Positions 45,660 to 54,737 of a DNA stretch of 64,000 bases are shown here, piece after piece (the first letter of the stretch is position 1; each line of letters starts with the position of its first letter). The position numbers were made by a program, and so were the translations under genes. The notes under the pieces were generated by a model, which saw only the letters and a program-made list of their open reading frames with translations, made no database searches and was not told the DNA's origin. Source of the DNA: Pseudomonas versuta (GTDB lineage Bacteria; Pseudomonadota; Gammaproteobacteria; Pseudomonadales; Pseudomonadaceae); contig NZ_CP012676.1 of NCBI RefSeq assembly GCF_001294575.1, positions 4,730,001 through 4,794,000 on the forward strand, read 5' to 3'.

Positions 45660-46736
45660 ATGAACAGCTCGAACGCAACCGCTTTGACCCAACCGGGCGT
45701 GCCTATGAAGGTGCGCAATGTGAGCAAGCGCTTTGGCGCTTTCAATGCGCTGGATGATGTATCGCTGGAGGTCGCTGCTGGCGAGCTGGTGTGCCTGCTG
45801 GGGCCGTCCGGCTGCGGCAAGACCACCCTGCTGCGCTGCATCGCCGGGCTTGAACGCCAGGACAACGGTGTGCTGTATCTGGGTGATCGCGATGTGTCTG
45901 ACCTTGCACCTCAAGCCCGTGACTACGGAATTCTGTTCCAGTCCTACGCGCTGTTCCCCAATCTGACAGTCGAAGCCAACATCGCCTACGGCCTGGCCGG
46001 CAGCAGTCGTGACGTGGTGCGCAAACGGGTCGCGGCCATGCTGGAACTGGTGGGCCTGACCGGTAGCGAAAAGAAATTCCCCGGCCAGCTCTCCGGCGGC
46101 CAGCAGCAGCGAGTGGCCCTGGCCCGCGCCCTGGCACCGTCGCCTTCGCTGTTGCTGCTCGATGAACCCATGTCGGCCCTGGACGCCCGTGTGCGAGAGC
46201 ATTTATGTACCGAGCTGCGCCAGTTGCAGCGCAGCCTGGGCATTACCACGCTGATGGTGACCCACAACCAGGACGAAGCCATGCTGATGGCTGACCGCAT
46301 TGCCGTGATGAACAATGGCAAGGTCGAACAATACGCCACCCCGCAGGAAATCTACGACAGGCCCGCCACTCCGTTTGTGGCCGAGTTCGTCGGGCAAGGC
46401 AACTGGCTGCCCTTCGAGCGTAACAGCGCCACCCACGCCCGGGTCGGCGGCATGAACATGCGTTTGGCGGACGATGCCGGGCGTGCCGCATCGGGCCGTC
46501 TGTTCTGCCGTCCCGAGGCCATCAGCGTCAATCCGCTGCTGCACCAGGAGAACCTGTTCCCGGCGCGGGTGCGCGAAATCACCTTCCTGGGCAATCGCTG
46601 CCGCATGAGCTTTGAACTCAACCATTTGCCGGGCCACGCGCTGACTGCTGAAGTCGGCAGCCAGGACCTGCCGCGCCTTGGGGCCCCGGACATTGTTGTC
46701 GCCTTGCCGCCAAACAGCCTGCAGGTGTTTGCCTGA
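45660..46736 (+). CDS. ABC transporter ATP-binding protein, 2-aminoethylphosphonate type (PhnT-like)
   Basis: 358 residues. Walker A GPSGCGKT at 48-55, signature [15 protein letters not shown] near 140, Walker B LLLDEPMSALDARVRE near 160 and a C-terminal TOBE region (about 285-358, RLFCRPEAISVN). It belongs to the Fe3+/spermidine/AEP importer branch. The permease ATG follows 2 bp after its stop, and the binding protein comes next. Substrate assignment rests on operon context with an FAD oxidoreductase and a PhnZ-like gene. Confidence 0.86.
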   Translation: MNSSNATALTQPGVPMKVRNVSKRFGAFNALDDVSLEVAAGELVCLLGPSGCGKTTLLRCIAGLERQDNGVLYLGDRDVSDLAPQARDYGILFQSYALFPNLTVEANIAYGLAGSSRDVVRKRVAAMLELVGLTGSEKKFPGQLSGGQQQRVALARALAPSPSLLLLDEPMSALDARVREHLCTELRQLQRSLGITTLMVTHNQDEAMLMADRIAVMNNGKVEQYATPQEIYDRPATPFVAEFVGQGNWLPFERNSATHARVGGMNMRLADDAGRAASGRLFCRPEAISVNPLLHQENLFPARVREITFLGNRCRMSFELNHLPGHALTAEVGSQDLPRLGAPDIVVALPPNSLQVFA

Positions 46737-46737
46737 G

Positions 46738-48462
46738 ATGGCGGCTGAAATGGCCCTGCCAGTGCCCGGCAAAGTGATCCCTAAAACCTCCAGCGCAGAA
46801 CTCGGCGACAGGATTTTCGTGGTCGGCGGCAAGCTGCTGCTCTTGCTGCTGCTGGGTGTGGCGGTACTGATGCCATTGCTGGCGATCTTCTGGCGCGGCT
46901 TCAGCGCCGAGGATGGCCAGGGCGGTGGCTGGGTGGCGGCACGGGAGCTGGTGACCAGCGACAATTTTCACTGGCTGGTGGGTAATAGCCTGAAGGTATC
47001 CCTGAGTGTGGCGGCGATTGTGGTCCCGCTGGCCTACCTGTTTGCCTACGCACTGCAGCGCACAATGATTCCCGGCAAGCGCATCTGGCGCGGCCTTTCG
47101 CTGTTGCCGCTGATGGCCCCTTCGATGTTGCCGGGCATTGCACTGGTGTACCTGTTTGGTAATCAGGGCATGTTGCGCGGGCTGATTTCGGACAACATCT
47201 ATGGCTTCTGGGGCATCGTGCTGGGTGAGGCGATTTACACTTTCCCCCACGCCCTGATGATTCTGCTTTCAGCACTGTCCCTGGCCGATGCGCGCTTGTT
47301 CGACGCCGCATCGAGCATGGGGGCAGGGCCCTTCAAAGCCTTTCGCAGTATCACCTGGCCTGGCACCCGCCAGGCGGTGTTCGCCGCCTTCTGCCTGGTG
47401 TTCACCCTGACCATCACCGACTTCGGCGTACCGGTGGTGGTGGGGGGCGATTATCAGGTGCTGGCGCTGGAAGCCTATAAGGCCGTGGTCGGACAACAAC
47501 AATTCGGTCGCGGTGCCTTGATCGGCATGGTGCTGCTGTTGCCCGCGCTGTTCAGCTTCGCCGTGGATGCCTGGCTGCGCCGCCAGCATGGCGACTCGAT
47601 GAGCGGGCGGGCCCAGGTATTCAAACCACTGCCCTCGACAGTACGTGATCGCTGTTACCTGGCCATTGTGTTGCTGATTTGCGCCACCTTGTTACTGGTG
47701 TTCGGCATGGCGGTGTACTCGTCACTGGTCAAGTTCTGGCCGTACAACTTGTCGCTGTCGCTCAATCACTACCAGTTCAACGACACGGCAGGCGGTGGCT
47801 GGCTGGCCTACCGCAACAGCGTGACCATGGCGTTGTGCGCGGCACTGATCGGCAGCGTGCTGATCTTCACCGGCGCGTACCTGATGGAAAAGAGCAACGG
47901 CCAAAAAGGCCTGAATCTGGCACTGCGCATGCTCAGCTTCGTGCCGATGGCAGTACCGGGTCTGGTCCTGGGCCTGGGCTACGTGTTCTTTTTCAACCTG
48001 CCGGGCAACCCGCTGCATGTGCTCTACGGGACGATGACGCTGCTGGTGGTATGCACCATTGCTCACTATTTGACCACCGCGCAAATGACCGCGACCACCG
48101 CCTTGCGCCAACTGGACAGCGAGTTTGAAGCCGCCGCGCTATCACTGAAGGCGCCGCTGCATCGCCACTATTGGCGCGTCACCGTGCCGATCTGCCTGCC
48201 CGCGTTGCTCGACATCGTGCGCTACCTGTTCGTCTCGGCCATGACCACGGTGTCGGCGGCGATCTTCCTCTACAGCCCCGACACCATCCTCGCGGCGGTG
48301 GCCGTGCTGAACATGGACGATGCCGGCAACGTTGGCGGCGCGGCGGCCATGTCGACCCTGATTCTGTTCACTTCGGCGGGCGTGTCCCTGCTGCTGGCCT
48401 GGGCTTCACGCGGCTTGCTGCGCCGCTCCCAGGCCTGGCGCCAGGGCGCACCTGTGCAATGA
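46738..48462 (+). CDS. ABC transporter permease, fused two-domain, 2-aminoethylphosphonate type (PhnU-like)
   Basis: 574 residues from the ATG at 46738, next to the stop of the ATPase gene; the longer open frame from 46678 overlaps it. About twelve membrane helices in two BPD permease halves, with coupling loops DAASSMGAGPFKAFRSITWP near 205 and EAAALSLKAPLHRHYWRVTVP near 465. The fused arrangement is typical of FbpB/PhnU-type permeases. Part of the phosphonate importer. Confidence 0.88.
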   Translation: MAAEMALPVPGKVIPKTSSAELGDRIFVVGGKLLLLLLLGVAVLMPLLAIFWRGFSAEDGQGGGWVAARELVTSDNFHWLVGNSLKVSLSVAAIVVPLAYLFAYALQRTMIPGKRIWRGLSLLPLMAPSMLPGIALVYLFGNQGMLRGLISDNIYGFWGIVLGEAIYTFPHALMILLSALSLADARLFDAASSMGAGPFKAFRSITWPGTRQAVFAAFCLVFTLTITDFGVPVVVGGDYQVLALEAYKAVVGQQQFGRGALIGMVLLLPALFSFAVDAWLRRQHGDSMSGRAQVFKPLPSTVRDRCYLAIVLLICATLLLVFGMAVYSSLVKFWPYNLSLSLNHYQFNDTAGGGWLAYRNSVTMALCAALIGSVLIFTGAYLMEKSNGQKGLNLALRMLSFVPMAVPGLVLGLGYVFFFNLPGNPLHVLYGTMTLLVVCTIAHYLTTAQMTATTALRQLDSEFEAAALSLKAPLHRHYWRVTVPICLPALLDIVRYLFVSAMTTVSAAIFLYSPDTILAAVAVLNMDDAGNVGGAAAMSTLILFTSAGVSLLLAWASRGLLRRSQAWRQGAPVQ

Positions 48463-48509
48463 CCCGTGCCATTCAACGCTTGCTCACTAAAACCAAAAGG
48501 AACCGCACC

Positions 48510-49532
48510 ATGTTCAAGCCGCTTGCCCTTGCCGCTGCTGTCCTCACTGCTTTTAGCTTCAACGCCTTTGCTGGCAAAACCGAGTTGACCGTGTACACGG
48601 CCCTCGAAGCCGAGCAACTGAAAACCTACAAGCGGGCTTTCGAGAAGGCCAACCCGGACATTGAGATCAAATGGGTGCGCGACTCCACCGGCATCATCAC
48701 GGCCAAGCTGCTGGCTGAAAAAGCCCGCCCCCAAGCCGATGCGGTATGGGGGCTGGCCGCCTCCAGCCTGGCGATTCTGGACCAGCAAGGGATGCTGCAA
48801 AGCTACGCCCCCCAGGACCTGGCCAAGATCGGCGCCAACTACCGCGATGCAGCCAACCCGCCGGCCTGGGTGGGGATGGACGTGTGGGCCGCGACCATTT
48901 GCTTCAACACCATCGAGGCGCAAAAGCAGGGGCTGAGCAAACCGGTGAGCTGGCAAGACCTGACCAAGCCCGAATACAAAGGCAAGATCGTGATGCCCAA
49001 CCCGGCGTCCTCGGGTACCGGTTTTCTGGATGTGAGTGCCTGGCTGCAAACCTTCGGCGAGAAGCAGGGTTGGCAGTTTATGGATGAACTGCACCAGAAC
49101 ATCGGCCAGTACGTCCACTCCGGCTCCAAGCCTTGCAAACTCGCGGCTTCCGGCGAGTTCCCGATCGGTATTTCGTTCGAATACCCGGCCGTGCAGCTCA
49201 AGCGCCAGGGGGCACCGCTGGACATCGTGTTGCCCAAGGAAGGCCTGGGCTGGGAGATCGAAGCCACCGCCGTGATCAAGGGCACACCCCATGAAGAGGC
49301 GGCGAAAAAGCTGGCCGACTTCTCTGCAAGCCCGGCGGCGATGGAGCTTTATAAAGAGAACTTCGCCGTGCTCGCACAACCCGGCATCGCCAAGCCGCAG
49401 ACCGAACTGCCAGCGGACTACGAACAGCGCCTGATCAAGAACGACTTCGCCTGGGCTTCACAGAACCGCGACAGCATCCTGGCCGAATGGCGCAAGCGCT
49501 ATGACGGCAAGTCCGAGAAAGTGGCGCAGTAA
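48510..49532 (+). CDS. Periplasmic phosphonate-binding protein, 2-aminoethylphosphonate type (PhnS-like)
   Basis: 340 residues from the ATG at 48510 (MFKPLALAAAVLTAFSFNAFA, a signal peptide cleaved after FAFA about residue 21); AGGAACC precedes. The mature chain GKTELTVYTALEAEQLKTYK and the ADAVWGLAASSLAILDQQGML region match the AEP/Fe-type binding-protein group. Located 47 bp after the permease. Recognition of 2-aminoethylphosphonate is inferred from family and context. Confidence 0.87.
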   Translation: MFKPLALAAAVLTAFSFNAFAGKTELTVYTALEAEQLKTYKRAFEKANPDIEIKWVRDSTGIITAKLLAEKARPQADAVWGLAASSLAILDQQGMLQSYAPQDLAKIGANYRDAANPPAWVGMDVWAATICFNTIEAQKQGLSKPVSWQDLTKPEYKGKIVMPNPASSGTGFLDVSAWLQTFGEKQGWQFMDELHQNIGQYVHSGSKPCKLAASGEFPIGISFEYPAVQLKRQGAPLDIVLPKEGLGWEIEATAVIKGTPHEEAAKKLADFSASPAAMELYKENFAVLAQPGIAKPQTELPADYEQRLIKNDFAWASQNRDSILAEWRKRYDGKSEKVAQ

Positions 49533-49551
49533 CTTTCTCAACACACAAAAC

Positions 49552-49582
49552 CTGTAGGAGCGTCGACCGGCTGCTCCTACAG
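49552..49582. repeat. Short hairpin repeat with GTCGACC core
   Basis: CTGTAGGAGC and GCTCCTACAG bracket an 11-nt core with GTCGACCG. Nearly identical in reverse orientation at 54686-54718, different from the standard REP core. Confidence 0.8.
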
Positions 49583-49607
49583 AAGCCCGCTCCATCAGGA
49601 CATGCTT

Positions 49608-50735
49608 ATGACTCAAACAATCCTTATCGTTGGTGCCGGCATTCTGGGCCTGTCCCATGCCTTTGCGGCCGCGAAGCGCGGGCTCAAGGTCCAGGTTTTT
49701 GAGCGCAGCGCCACGCCGCTGGGCGCCTCCGTACGCAACTTCGGCATGGCGCTGGTGACCGGCCAGCCGCCAGGAGAGATGCTGGACCTGGCCCGCGCCA
49801 GCCGCGAGATCTGGGCTGGCTGGGCGCAGCAGGCAGGTTTCGATCTCAAGCAAAACGGTTCGTACCTGTTCGCCCGTACCGAAGCCGAAGAGCACCTGCT
49901 GGATGTCTTTTGCCAGGGCCGGGCCCGCGAATTCGGCTACCGCGCCGAGCTGCTGCGGGGCGCCGATCTGGACCGGCTGTATGGCGGCCAGTTCAGCCAT
50001 CATCGCGCCGCCCTTCACGGGCTGGATGACCAGCAGCTGTACTCGCGCGAAGCCATCCCGGCGTTGATCGGGTACCTGCAACGGGAGCTGGGCGTAGAGT
50101 TTCACTTCTCGACCCTGGTCAGTGAAGTCGAGCCGGGCTACGTCCATACCACTGCCGGCAGTTTTAAAGGCGCGCAAGTCATAGTGTGTTCCGGGCATGA
50201 CTACCAGACCTTGCTGGCTGAACCGCTGGCCAGCCTCGATCCGCAGATCTGCCGTCTGCAAATGCTGCGTGTGCGGCCCAAAATTGATTTGCAGCTGCAA
50301 CATGCGCTGATGACCGGCCTCAGCTGTGTGCATTACGGCGCCTTTGCCGACTTGCCGGAAGCGGCAGCGGTACAGGCCGACATCCTGCGCGACAGCCCGC
50401 ATCTGGATCGGCACGGGATTCATCTGCTGGTCAGTCCGACTCCTTACGGGGACTTGATCATCGGGGATTCCCACGATTACGGCCGTGATCCGTCGCCGTT
50501 CAATGGCGAGCAGGTGGACAACTGGATGCTGCAACTGTGCGAGCAGACCCTTGGTTGTGAAGTGCAGGTGGTTGAGCGCTGGCAGGGGGTCTATGGTGCC
50601 CGGGGGGCCAAACCCTTTACCTGGCTGCAAGTGGCGCCCGGCCTGAGCGCCGCGCTGATGCAAACCGGGGTGGGCATGAGCGTGGGCCCGGCGATGGCCG
50701 AGGGCAATATGGCCCGGCTGCTGGAGGAGTTGTGA
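49608..50735 (+). CDS. FAD-dependent oxidoreductase of phosphonate operons (DadA/D-amino-acid-oxidase fold)
   Basis: 375 residues from the ATG at 49608, where AGGA lies 7 bases upstream; an ATG at 49602 has AGGA too close. FAD-binding GAGILG at about residues 9-14 in a Rossmann fold of the glycine/sarcosine-oxidase kind. Proteins of this family in phosphonate operons are thought to act oxidatively on aminoalkylphosphonates, for example N-methylated AEP. The substrate is not established here. Its TGA overlaps the next ATG by one base, showing tight coupling with the PhnZ-like gene. Confidence 0.85.
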   Translation: MTQTILIVGAGILGLSHAFAAAKRGLKVQVFERSATPLGASVRNFGMALVTGQPPGEMLDLARASREIWAGWAQQAGFDLKQNGSYLFARTEAEEHLLDVFCQGRAREFGYRAELLRGADLDRLYGGQFSHHRAALHGLDDQQLYSREAIPALIGYLQRELGVEFHFSTLVSEVEPGYVHTTAGSFKGAQVIVCSGHDYQTLLAEPLASLDPQICRLQMLRVRPKIDLQLQHALMTGLSCVHYGAFADLPEAAAVQADILRDSPHLDRHGIHLLVSPTPYGDLIIGDSHDYGRDPSPFNGEQVDNWMLQLCEQTLGCEVQVVERWQGVYGARGAKPFTWLQVAPGLSAALMQTGVGMSVGPAMAEGNMARLLEEL

Positions 50736-51292
50736 TGAGTGATGCGCAGCAAGTGGTGGAAGCGGTTTTTGCTTTGTACCGCCAGTACGGTAGCGATGAT
50801 TACATTGGCGAACCGGTGTCGCAGATTGAACACATGTCCCAGGCAGCGCAGCTGGCGCTCAACGAGGGCTGTGACGATGAAGTGGTGCTTGCCGCGTTCT
50901 TTCACGATATCGGACACTTTTGTGTCAATGACGCGAAGAACATGAACGGTTACGGGGTAGTCAGTCATGAGCGGGTCGGGGCTGATTACTTGCGCCGTGC
51001 AGGCTTTAGCGAGCGGATGGCGAAACTGGTGGAATACCACGTACAGGCCAAGCGCTACCTGACCCTGCGCCAGCCCGGGTACTACGAGCTGTTGAGTGAA
51101 GCCAGCATTCGTACACTGGGGTATCAGGGCGGGCTGATGAGCGAGTCTGAAGCCGATGCCTTCGAGCAGGATCCGCTATGCCAGCTCAGCCTGCGCATGC
51201 GGGTCTGGGACGAACAGGCCAAGCAAGTGCAGGTGCCGGTCATCGACCTGCAAATGCTCAAGGACAAGGCCGTTCGACTATTGGCCAGCTGA
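50735..51292 (+). CDS. PhnZ-like HD-domain diiron oxygenase
   Basis: 185 residues from the ATG at 50735, with GGAGGAG 7 bases upstream. HD-domain metal ligands are all present: H33 (IEHMSQ), H57-D58 (FFHDIGH), H78 (VSHERVG), H102 (EYHVQAK) and D159 (VWDEQ). They correspond one for one, offset by -1 or -2, to the diiron ligands of PhnZ as I recall them. Y23 and E26 (DDYIGEP) match the PhnZ substrate-gating Tyr and Glu. PhnZ cleaves the C-P bond of hydroxylated AEP to glycine and phosphate. No phnY lies in the window. Confidence 0.88.
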   Translation: MSDAQQVVEAVFALYRQYGSDDYIGEPVSQIEHMSQAAQLALNEGCDDEVVLAAFFHDIGHFCVNDAKNMNGYGVVSHERVGADYLRRAGFSERMAKLVEYHVQAKRYLTLRQPGYYELLSEASIRTLGYQGGLMSESEADAFEQDPLCQLSLRMRVWDEQAKQVQVPVIDLQMLKDKAVRLLAS

Positions 51293-51330
51293 CCTTTTGG
51301 CCCTTTGCCCATGACCTGTAGGAGCAGGGG

Positions 51331-52695
51331 TCAGATCTGTTGGGTCAGTAGCCCGATCTGCTCCTGTCGTTCGGTCTGGCTCAGTTTCGGGTGCGGGTTG
51401 AGCGATGACCATTGCGGGTGCGCACGGGCTTTGTTCAGCGCTTCTGGCAGTTTGCCTTCGCGCCAGGTTTTGTCCTGCGGGGTGGCAACCTTGATGCTGT
51501 CCACCGCCGCATGCCCGCGAGCGTTGAGGGCATGCAGCAATTGGCGCTGACGCAAGGCCAGCAATCGCAGCACGCTGTCATCCACGGTCAGCTCGCGCTG
51601 GCCCTTGAGCTTGCCCAGCAAGCGGCTGCCATAGCTGCGCGCGGTTTGCAGGGCGCCGCCGGCGATGGCCCCGGCCAGTGCTGCCGCGCCCAGCGTCAGG
51701 CCGCCGACCATCAAGTCCACTCCTGCACCGGCAGCGGCGCCTGCGGCAATCCCGCTGCCCACGCGGACTCCCAGTTGCTTGAGGGTTTCGGGGTTGAACA
51801 GGTCATCACCCCAACGGCCGTCCAGCAACGGCAAATCACTGGCCGCAGCATCGCTTGCGCGAAATCCGTAGAGTTTGAGCAAGGCTTCAACGCAGCGCTG
51901 TTCCCGTTGCCGGACTGCCTGGCGCAATTCGTTGATGGCCTGTTGCTCGGCGTCTTTTTCGCTGACCACGCTGCGGCGACAGGCGGCACAGTCGATCAAC
52001 AGTTCAGCGATCAGGCGCAAGGCACTGTGCTTGCGTGCTTCGCGTTGTGCCTGCTGGTCGCTAATCAGACGCTGCAAGGCCTCGCGTGAATGCTCCAGCA
52101 GTAGCGCCAGGCTCTCGTACAGTCTGCGCTCGCCGTCTTCGGGCGGGGCCACGCTGTCAAATCGCACCAGTGCATGCAGGCCGAGGCGGGCCAGGGCTTC
52201 GCGCCATTCAGGTTCGCGATGCTGCGGGCTGCTGACAAAATTCAGCACCGCCAGCAGCGGCTTGCCACAACTGGCCAGCACGCTGAGTTCGTCGCGGTAC
52301 TTGGCCAGCACCGGTTCGCGGGCGTCGATGACATACAGACCGGCGTCCGAGGCCAGCAGTTGGCGCAGCACTTTGGCTTCCTGCTCAAAACGCTGGCGCG
52401 CCTCGCTGCCTTCCAGAAACCGTGCCACCCGCGCCGGACCATCGAGGCGTTCGCCGGGACGGTCGAGGCGCTCCAGGTAGTCGAGCAGGGCGATGGCGTC
52501 TTCCAGTCCGGGCGTGTCGTACAACTCCAGCAGCGGCTCGCCGTCCACCGACAGCCGCGCGCCTTCGACATGGCGAGTGGTGCTGGGACGATGGGACACC
52601 TCGCCAAACCCGACATCCCGGGTCAGGGTGCGCAGCAACGAGGTTTTGCCGACATTGGTGTGGCCGACCACGGCCAGCGTCAGTGGCTTAGTCAT
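51331..52695 (-). CDS. GTPase with DUF3482 domain
   Basis: 454 residues. GTPase domain about 1-200: G1 GHTNVGKTS at 11-19, G2 threonine near 40, and G3 DTPG at 60-63. The expected NKxD G4 is replaced by NFVS (in LAVLNFVSSP), so guanine specificity is uncertain. A Gly/Ala-rich segment (about 312-350, GSGIAAGAAAGAGVD...) could insert in or touch the membrane. Overlaps the upstream DUF2868 gene by 8 bp, so the two are translated together. Function unknown. Confidence 0.85.
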   Translation of the reverse strand: MTKPLTLAVVGHTNVGKTSLLRTLTRDVGFGEVSHRPSTTRHVEGARLSVDGEPLLELYDTPGLEDAIALLDYLERLDRPGERLDGPARVARFLEGSEARQRFEQEAKVLRQLLASDAGLYVIDAREPVLAKYRDELSVLASCGKPLLAVLNFVSSPQHREPEWREALARLGLHALVRFDSVAPPEDGERRLYESLALLLEHSREALQRLISDQQAQREARKHSALRLIAELLIDCAACRRSVVSEKDAEQQAINELRQAVRQREQRCVEALLKLYGFRASDAAASDLPLLDGRWGDDLFNPETLKQLGVRVGSGIAAGAAAGAGVDLMVGGLTLGAAALAGAIAGGALQTARSYGSRLLGKLKGQRELTVDDSVLRLLALRQRQLLHALNARGHAAVDSIKVATPQDKTWREGKLPEALNKARAHPQWSSLNPHPKLSQTERQEQIGLLTQQI

Positions 52696-54079
52696 GGCCT
52701 GTCTCCAGCCAGTTCAAGGGGGCGCTGGTGGCGAACGGCAGCTCCAGTTGTTGCAATGCGTTATGCCAGTCGCTCAGCCGGTCAGCGTCCAGTGCCTGGC
52801 CGGGTGGCGCCTGCAGCAGCCAGATGCGGGTCTGGGCGGCACTGCGCGCCAATTCGCCAATCAGTGCCAGGCTGCCGCGATCCGGGGATCGGCGCGGGTC
52901 GCAGGCGATGGCCAGGCGGGCCGGCGGGAAGCGGGTCATTTGTTCCAGCAAGCGTTGCCGGGACTCGCGGCTGTCGAGGATGCCTGCGTCCTTGACCGAG
53001 GCGGGCAGTTTGGGCGGCCAGGGGTGTTGATCGTCCAGCTCGATGGCGACGATCAGCGCGCCATCGGTTTGCAGGTCGGAGTGCCCGGCCTGCACGTTGT
53101 GCAGGTGTTCGGGGGCCAGATCATTGACGCCCAGACGCTCGCTGCTGGGCATCAAGCGCTCGCGCAACTGGCTGTAGCCCGGCAGGTTGAGGTCCAGTTG
53201 CAGGGCGTTACGCCCGTGTTTCCAGCGCCACAGGCAGAACGCTGCCAGCAGCAGGCGCGGTATCACACCGTAGAACAGCACTATGCCCACCAGCCAGACC
53301 GCCCAGGCCTGACGCAGCAATTCGCTGTTGTAGCGGGTGTCAGTGCTGACGCGAATCATCTCATCGGTCGGCACGCCGAAACCCAGCCAGCCCGGCAGCG
53401 CGCCGAGACTGCGGGTGACGGCAACAAACACATCCGGGCTCAAAATGGTGGTTTCCCAGATAAAGCCATACCGGCGGGTGGCCATGAGCAGCAGCATCAT
53501 CAGCAGTGCGCTGAGCATTGCCAGCAGCCACAGGCCATTGACCAGCGAACCGAGTGCCCAGCGATTGAGTTTGTGGCGTTGCAGCAACAGCAACAACGCA
53601 GGTGCCAGTTGTGCAGCCTTGGCGTCGCGGGCGAATTTTTCGCTCAGCCACAACCAGAGCCGGCCCAGGCTGGCGCCGTGTTCACCGGCAAACAGCAGGC
53701 CCAGCGCCCAGCTCAGCAGCAAAATCAGATTGAGCCCGAGCAAACTGCCCAGCGCCCAAAATACATTGACCGGGTTTTGCCCGTCGCCCAGGGCGGCAAA
53801 GGCAAGCCCGGCCCCACTGATCACGGCCAGTACGGCCAATACCAGCAGCGCCAGCCGGGCGCCTTGCAGCCAATGCTGCATGGCGCCGAGCAAACCATCG
53901 CGTTCGGCCAGCCACAGGGCACGGTTTTGCAAGCGTGTGGATAAGTCACCGCCAGCCGTGCGGGCGCGGCGACTGGCTTCCAGATCGTCCAGAGGGCCCG
54001 CGTGTTCTTCGCGCAGGCGCACGGTTTCGGTCAGCCAGAGGCGGTGCAGGGGGGCAAGTTGAGTCACGCGACATTCCAT
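52688..54079 (-). CDS. DUF2868 family membrane protein
   Basis: 463 residues. A cytosolic N-terminus (about 1-65) is followed by several hydrophobic helices (about 77-104, 112-130, 177-200, 235-275). The C-terminal 180 residues look soluble. No catalytic motif recognised. It is translated just before the DUF3482 GTPase, with 8 bp of overlap; the pairing in one unit suggests a GTPase with a membrane partner. Start ATG at 54079; a GTG at 54067 is a possible alternative. Divergent from folA. Confidence 0.82.
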   Translation of the reverse strand: MECRVTQLAPLHRLWLTETVRLREEHAGPLDDLEASRRARTAGGDLSTRLQNRALWLAERDGLLGAMQHWLQGARLALLVLAVLAVISGAGLAFAALGDGQNPVNVFWALGSLLGLNLILLLSWALGLLFAGEHGASLGRLWLWLSEKFARDAKAAQLAPALLLLLQRHKLNRWALGSLVNGLWLLAMLSALLMMLLLMATRRYGFIWETTILSPDVFVAVTRSLGALPGWLGFGVPTDEMIRVSTDTRYNSELLRQAWAVWLVGIVLFYGVIPRLLLAAFCLWRWKHGRNALQLDLNLPGYSQLRERLMPSSERLGVNDLAPEHLHNVQAGHSDLQTDGALIVAIELDDQHPWPPKLPASVKDAGILDSRESRQRLLEQMTRFPPARLAIACDPRRSPDRGSLALIGELARSAAQTRIWLLQAPPGQALDADRLSDWHNALQQLELPFATSAPLNWLETGHD

Positions 54080-54158
54080 TCAAGTGTGCCAAGAGCATAA
54101 CCGCTGTTACGTCGGACCGGGTACTGCTGGCGCGGGCGGCTCTGGTATCCTCGCGCCC

Positions 54159-54671
54159 ATGAAAAAATCACTCCCCCTCAGCCTGATCGCGGCACTTGGT
54201 GAAAACCGCGTGATCGGCGTCGACAACAGCATGCCGTGGCATTTGCCGGCGGATTTCAAATATTTCAAGGCCACCACCCTGGGCAAGCCGATCATCATGG
54301 GTCGCAAGACCTGGGATTCCCTGGGCCGCCCGTTGCCGGGCCGCTTGAACCTGGTGGTCAGTCGTCAGACCGGCCTGCAGCTTGAAGGTGCCGAAGTTTT
54401 TGCATCACTGGAGGCCGCCGTTGAGCGGGCTCAAGCGTGGGCGCAGGAGCAGGGCGTGAGCGAAGTGATGCTGATCGGCGGCGCACAACTGTACAGCCAG
54501 GGGCTGGCGGATGCTGACCGGCTGTATTTGACGCGGGTGGGCCTGAGCCCTGAAGGCGATGCGTGGTTTCCTGAGTTTGATCAGGCGCAATGGAAGCGGG
54601 TATCGAATGAGCCGCACCCGGCGGCGGATGACAAACCGGCGTTCAGCTTTGAGGTGTGGGAAAAAATCTGA
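54159..54671 (+). CDS. folA: Dihydrofolate reductase
   Basis: 170 residues from the ATG at 54159 (MKKSLPLSLIAALGENRVIG). Active-site region DNSMPWHLPADFKYFK, with the conserved acid (D34) of the dihydrofolate site, and IIMGRKTWDSLGRPLPGR. NADPH-dependent reduction of dihydrofolate, replenishing the THF consumed by ThyA. A hairpin repeat at 54686 follows and may serve as terminator. Confidence 0.95.
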   Translation: MKKSLPLSLIAALGENRVIGVDNSMPWHLPADFKYFKATTLGKPIIMGRKTWDSLGRPLPGRLNLVVSRQTGLQLEGAEVFASLEAAVERAQAWAQEQGVSEVMLIGGAQLYSQGLADADRLYLTRVGLSPEGDAWFPEFDQAQWKRVSNEPHPAADDKPAFSFEVWEKI

Positions 54672-54685
54672 GGGTTCTCACCTGC

Positions 54686-54718
54686 CCTGTAGGAGCAGTC
54701 GGTCGACGCTCCTACAGG
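54686..54718. repeat. Short hairpin repeat with GTCGACC core, reverse copy
   Basis: CCTGTAGGAGC and GCTCCTACAGG bracket an 11-nt core; the reverse complement differs at about one position from the copy at 49552-49582. Confidence 0.8.
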
Positions 54719-54737
54719 GGTAAGGGTGATGCGGTGT

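Noticed and set aside
52493-53944. 483-codon plus-strand frame across the GTPase/DUF2868 pair
   Set aside because: Gln/Arg-rich low-complexity translation typical of antisense frames in GC-rich DNA.
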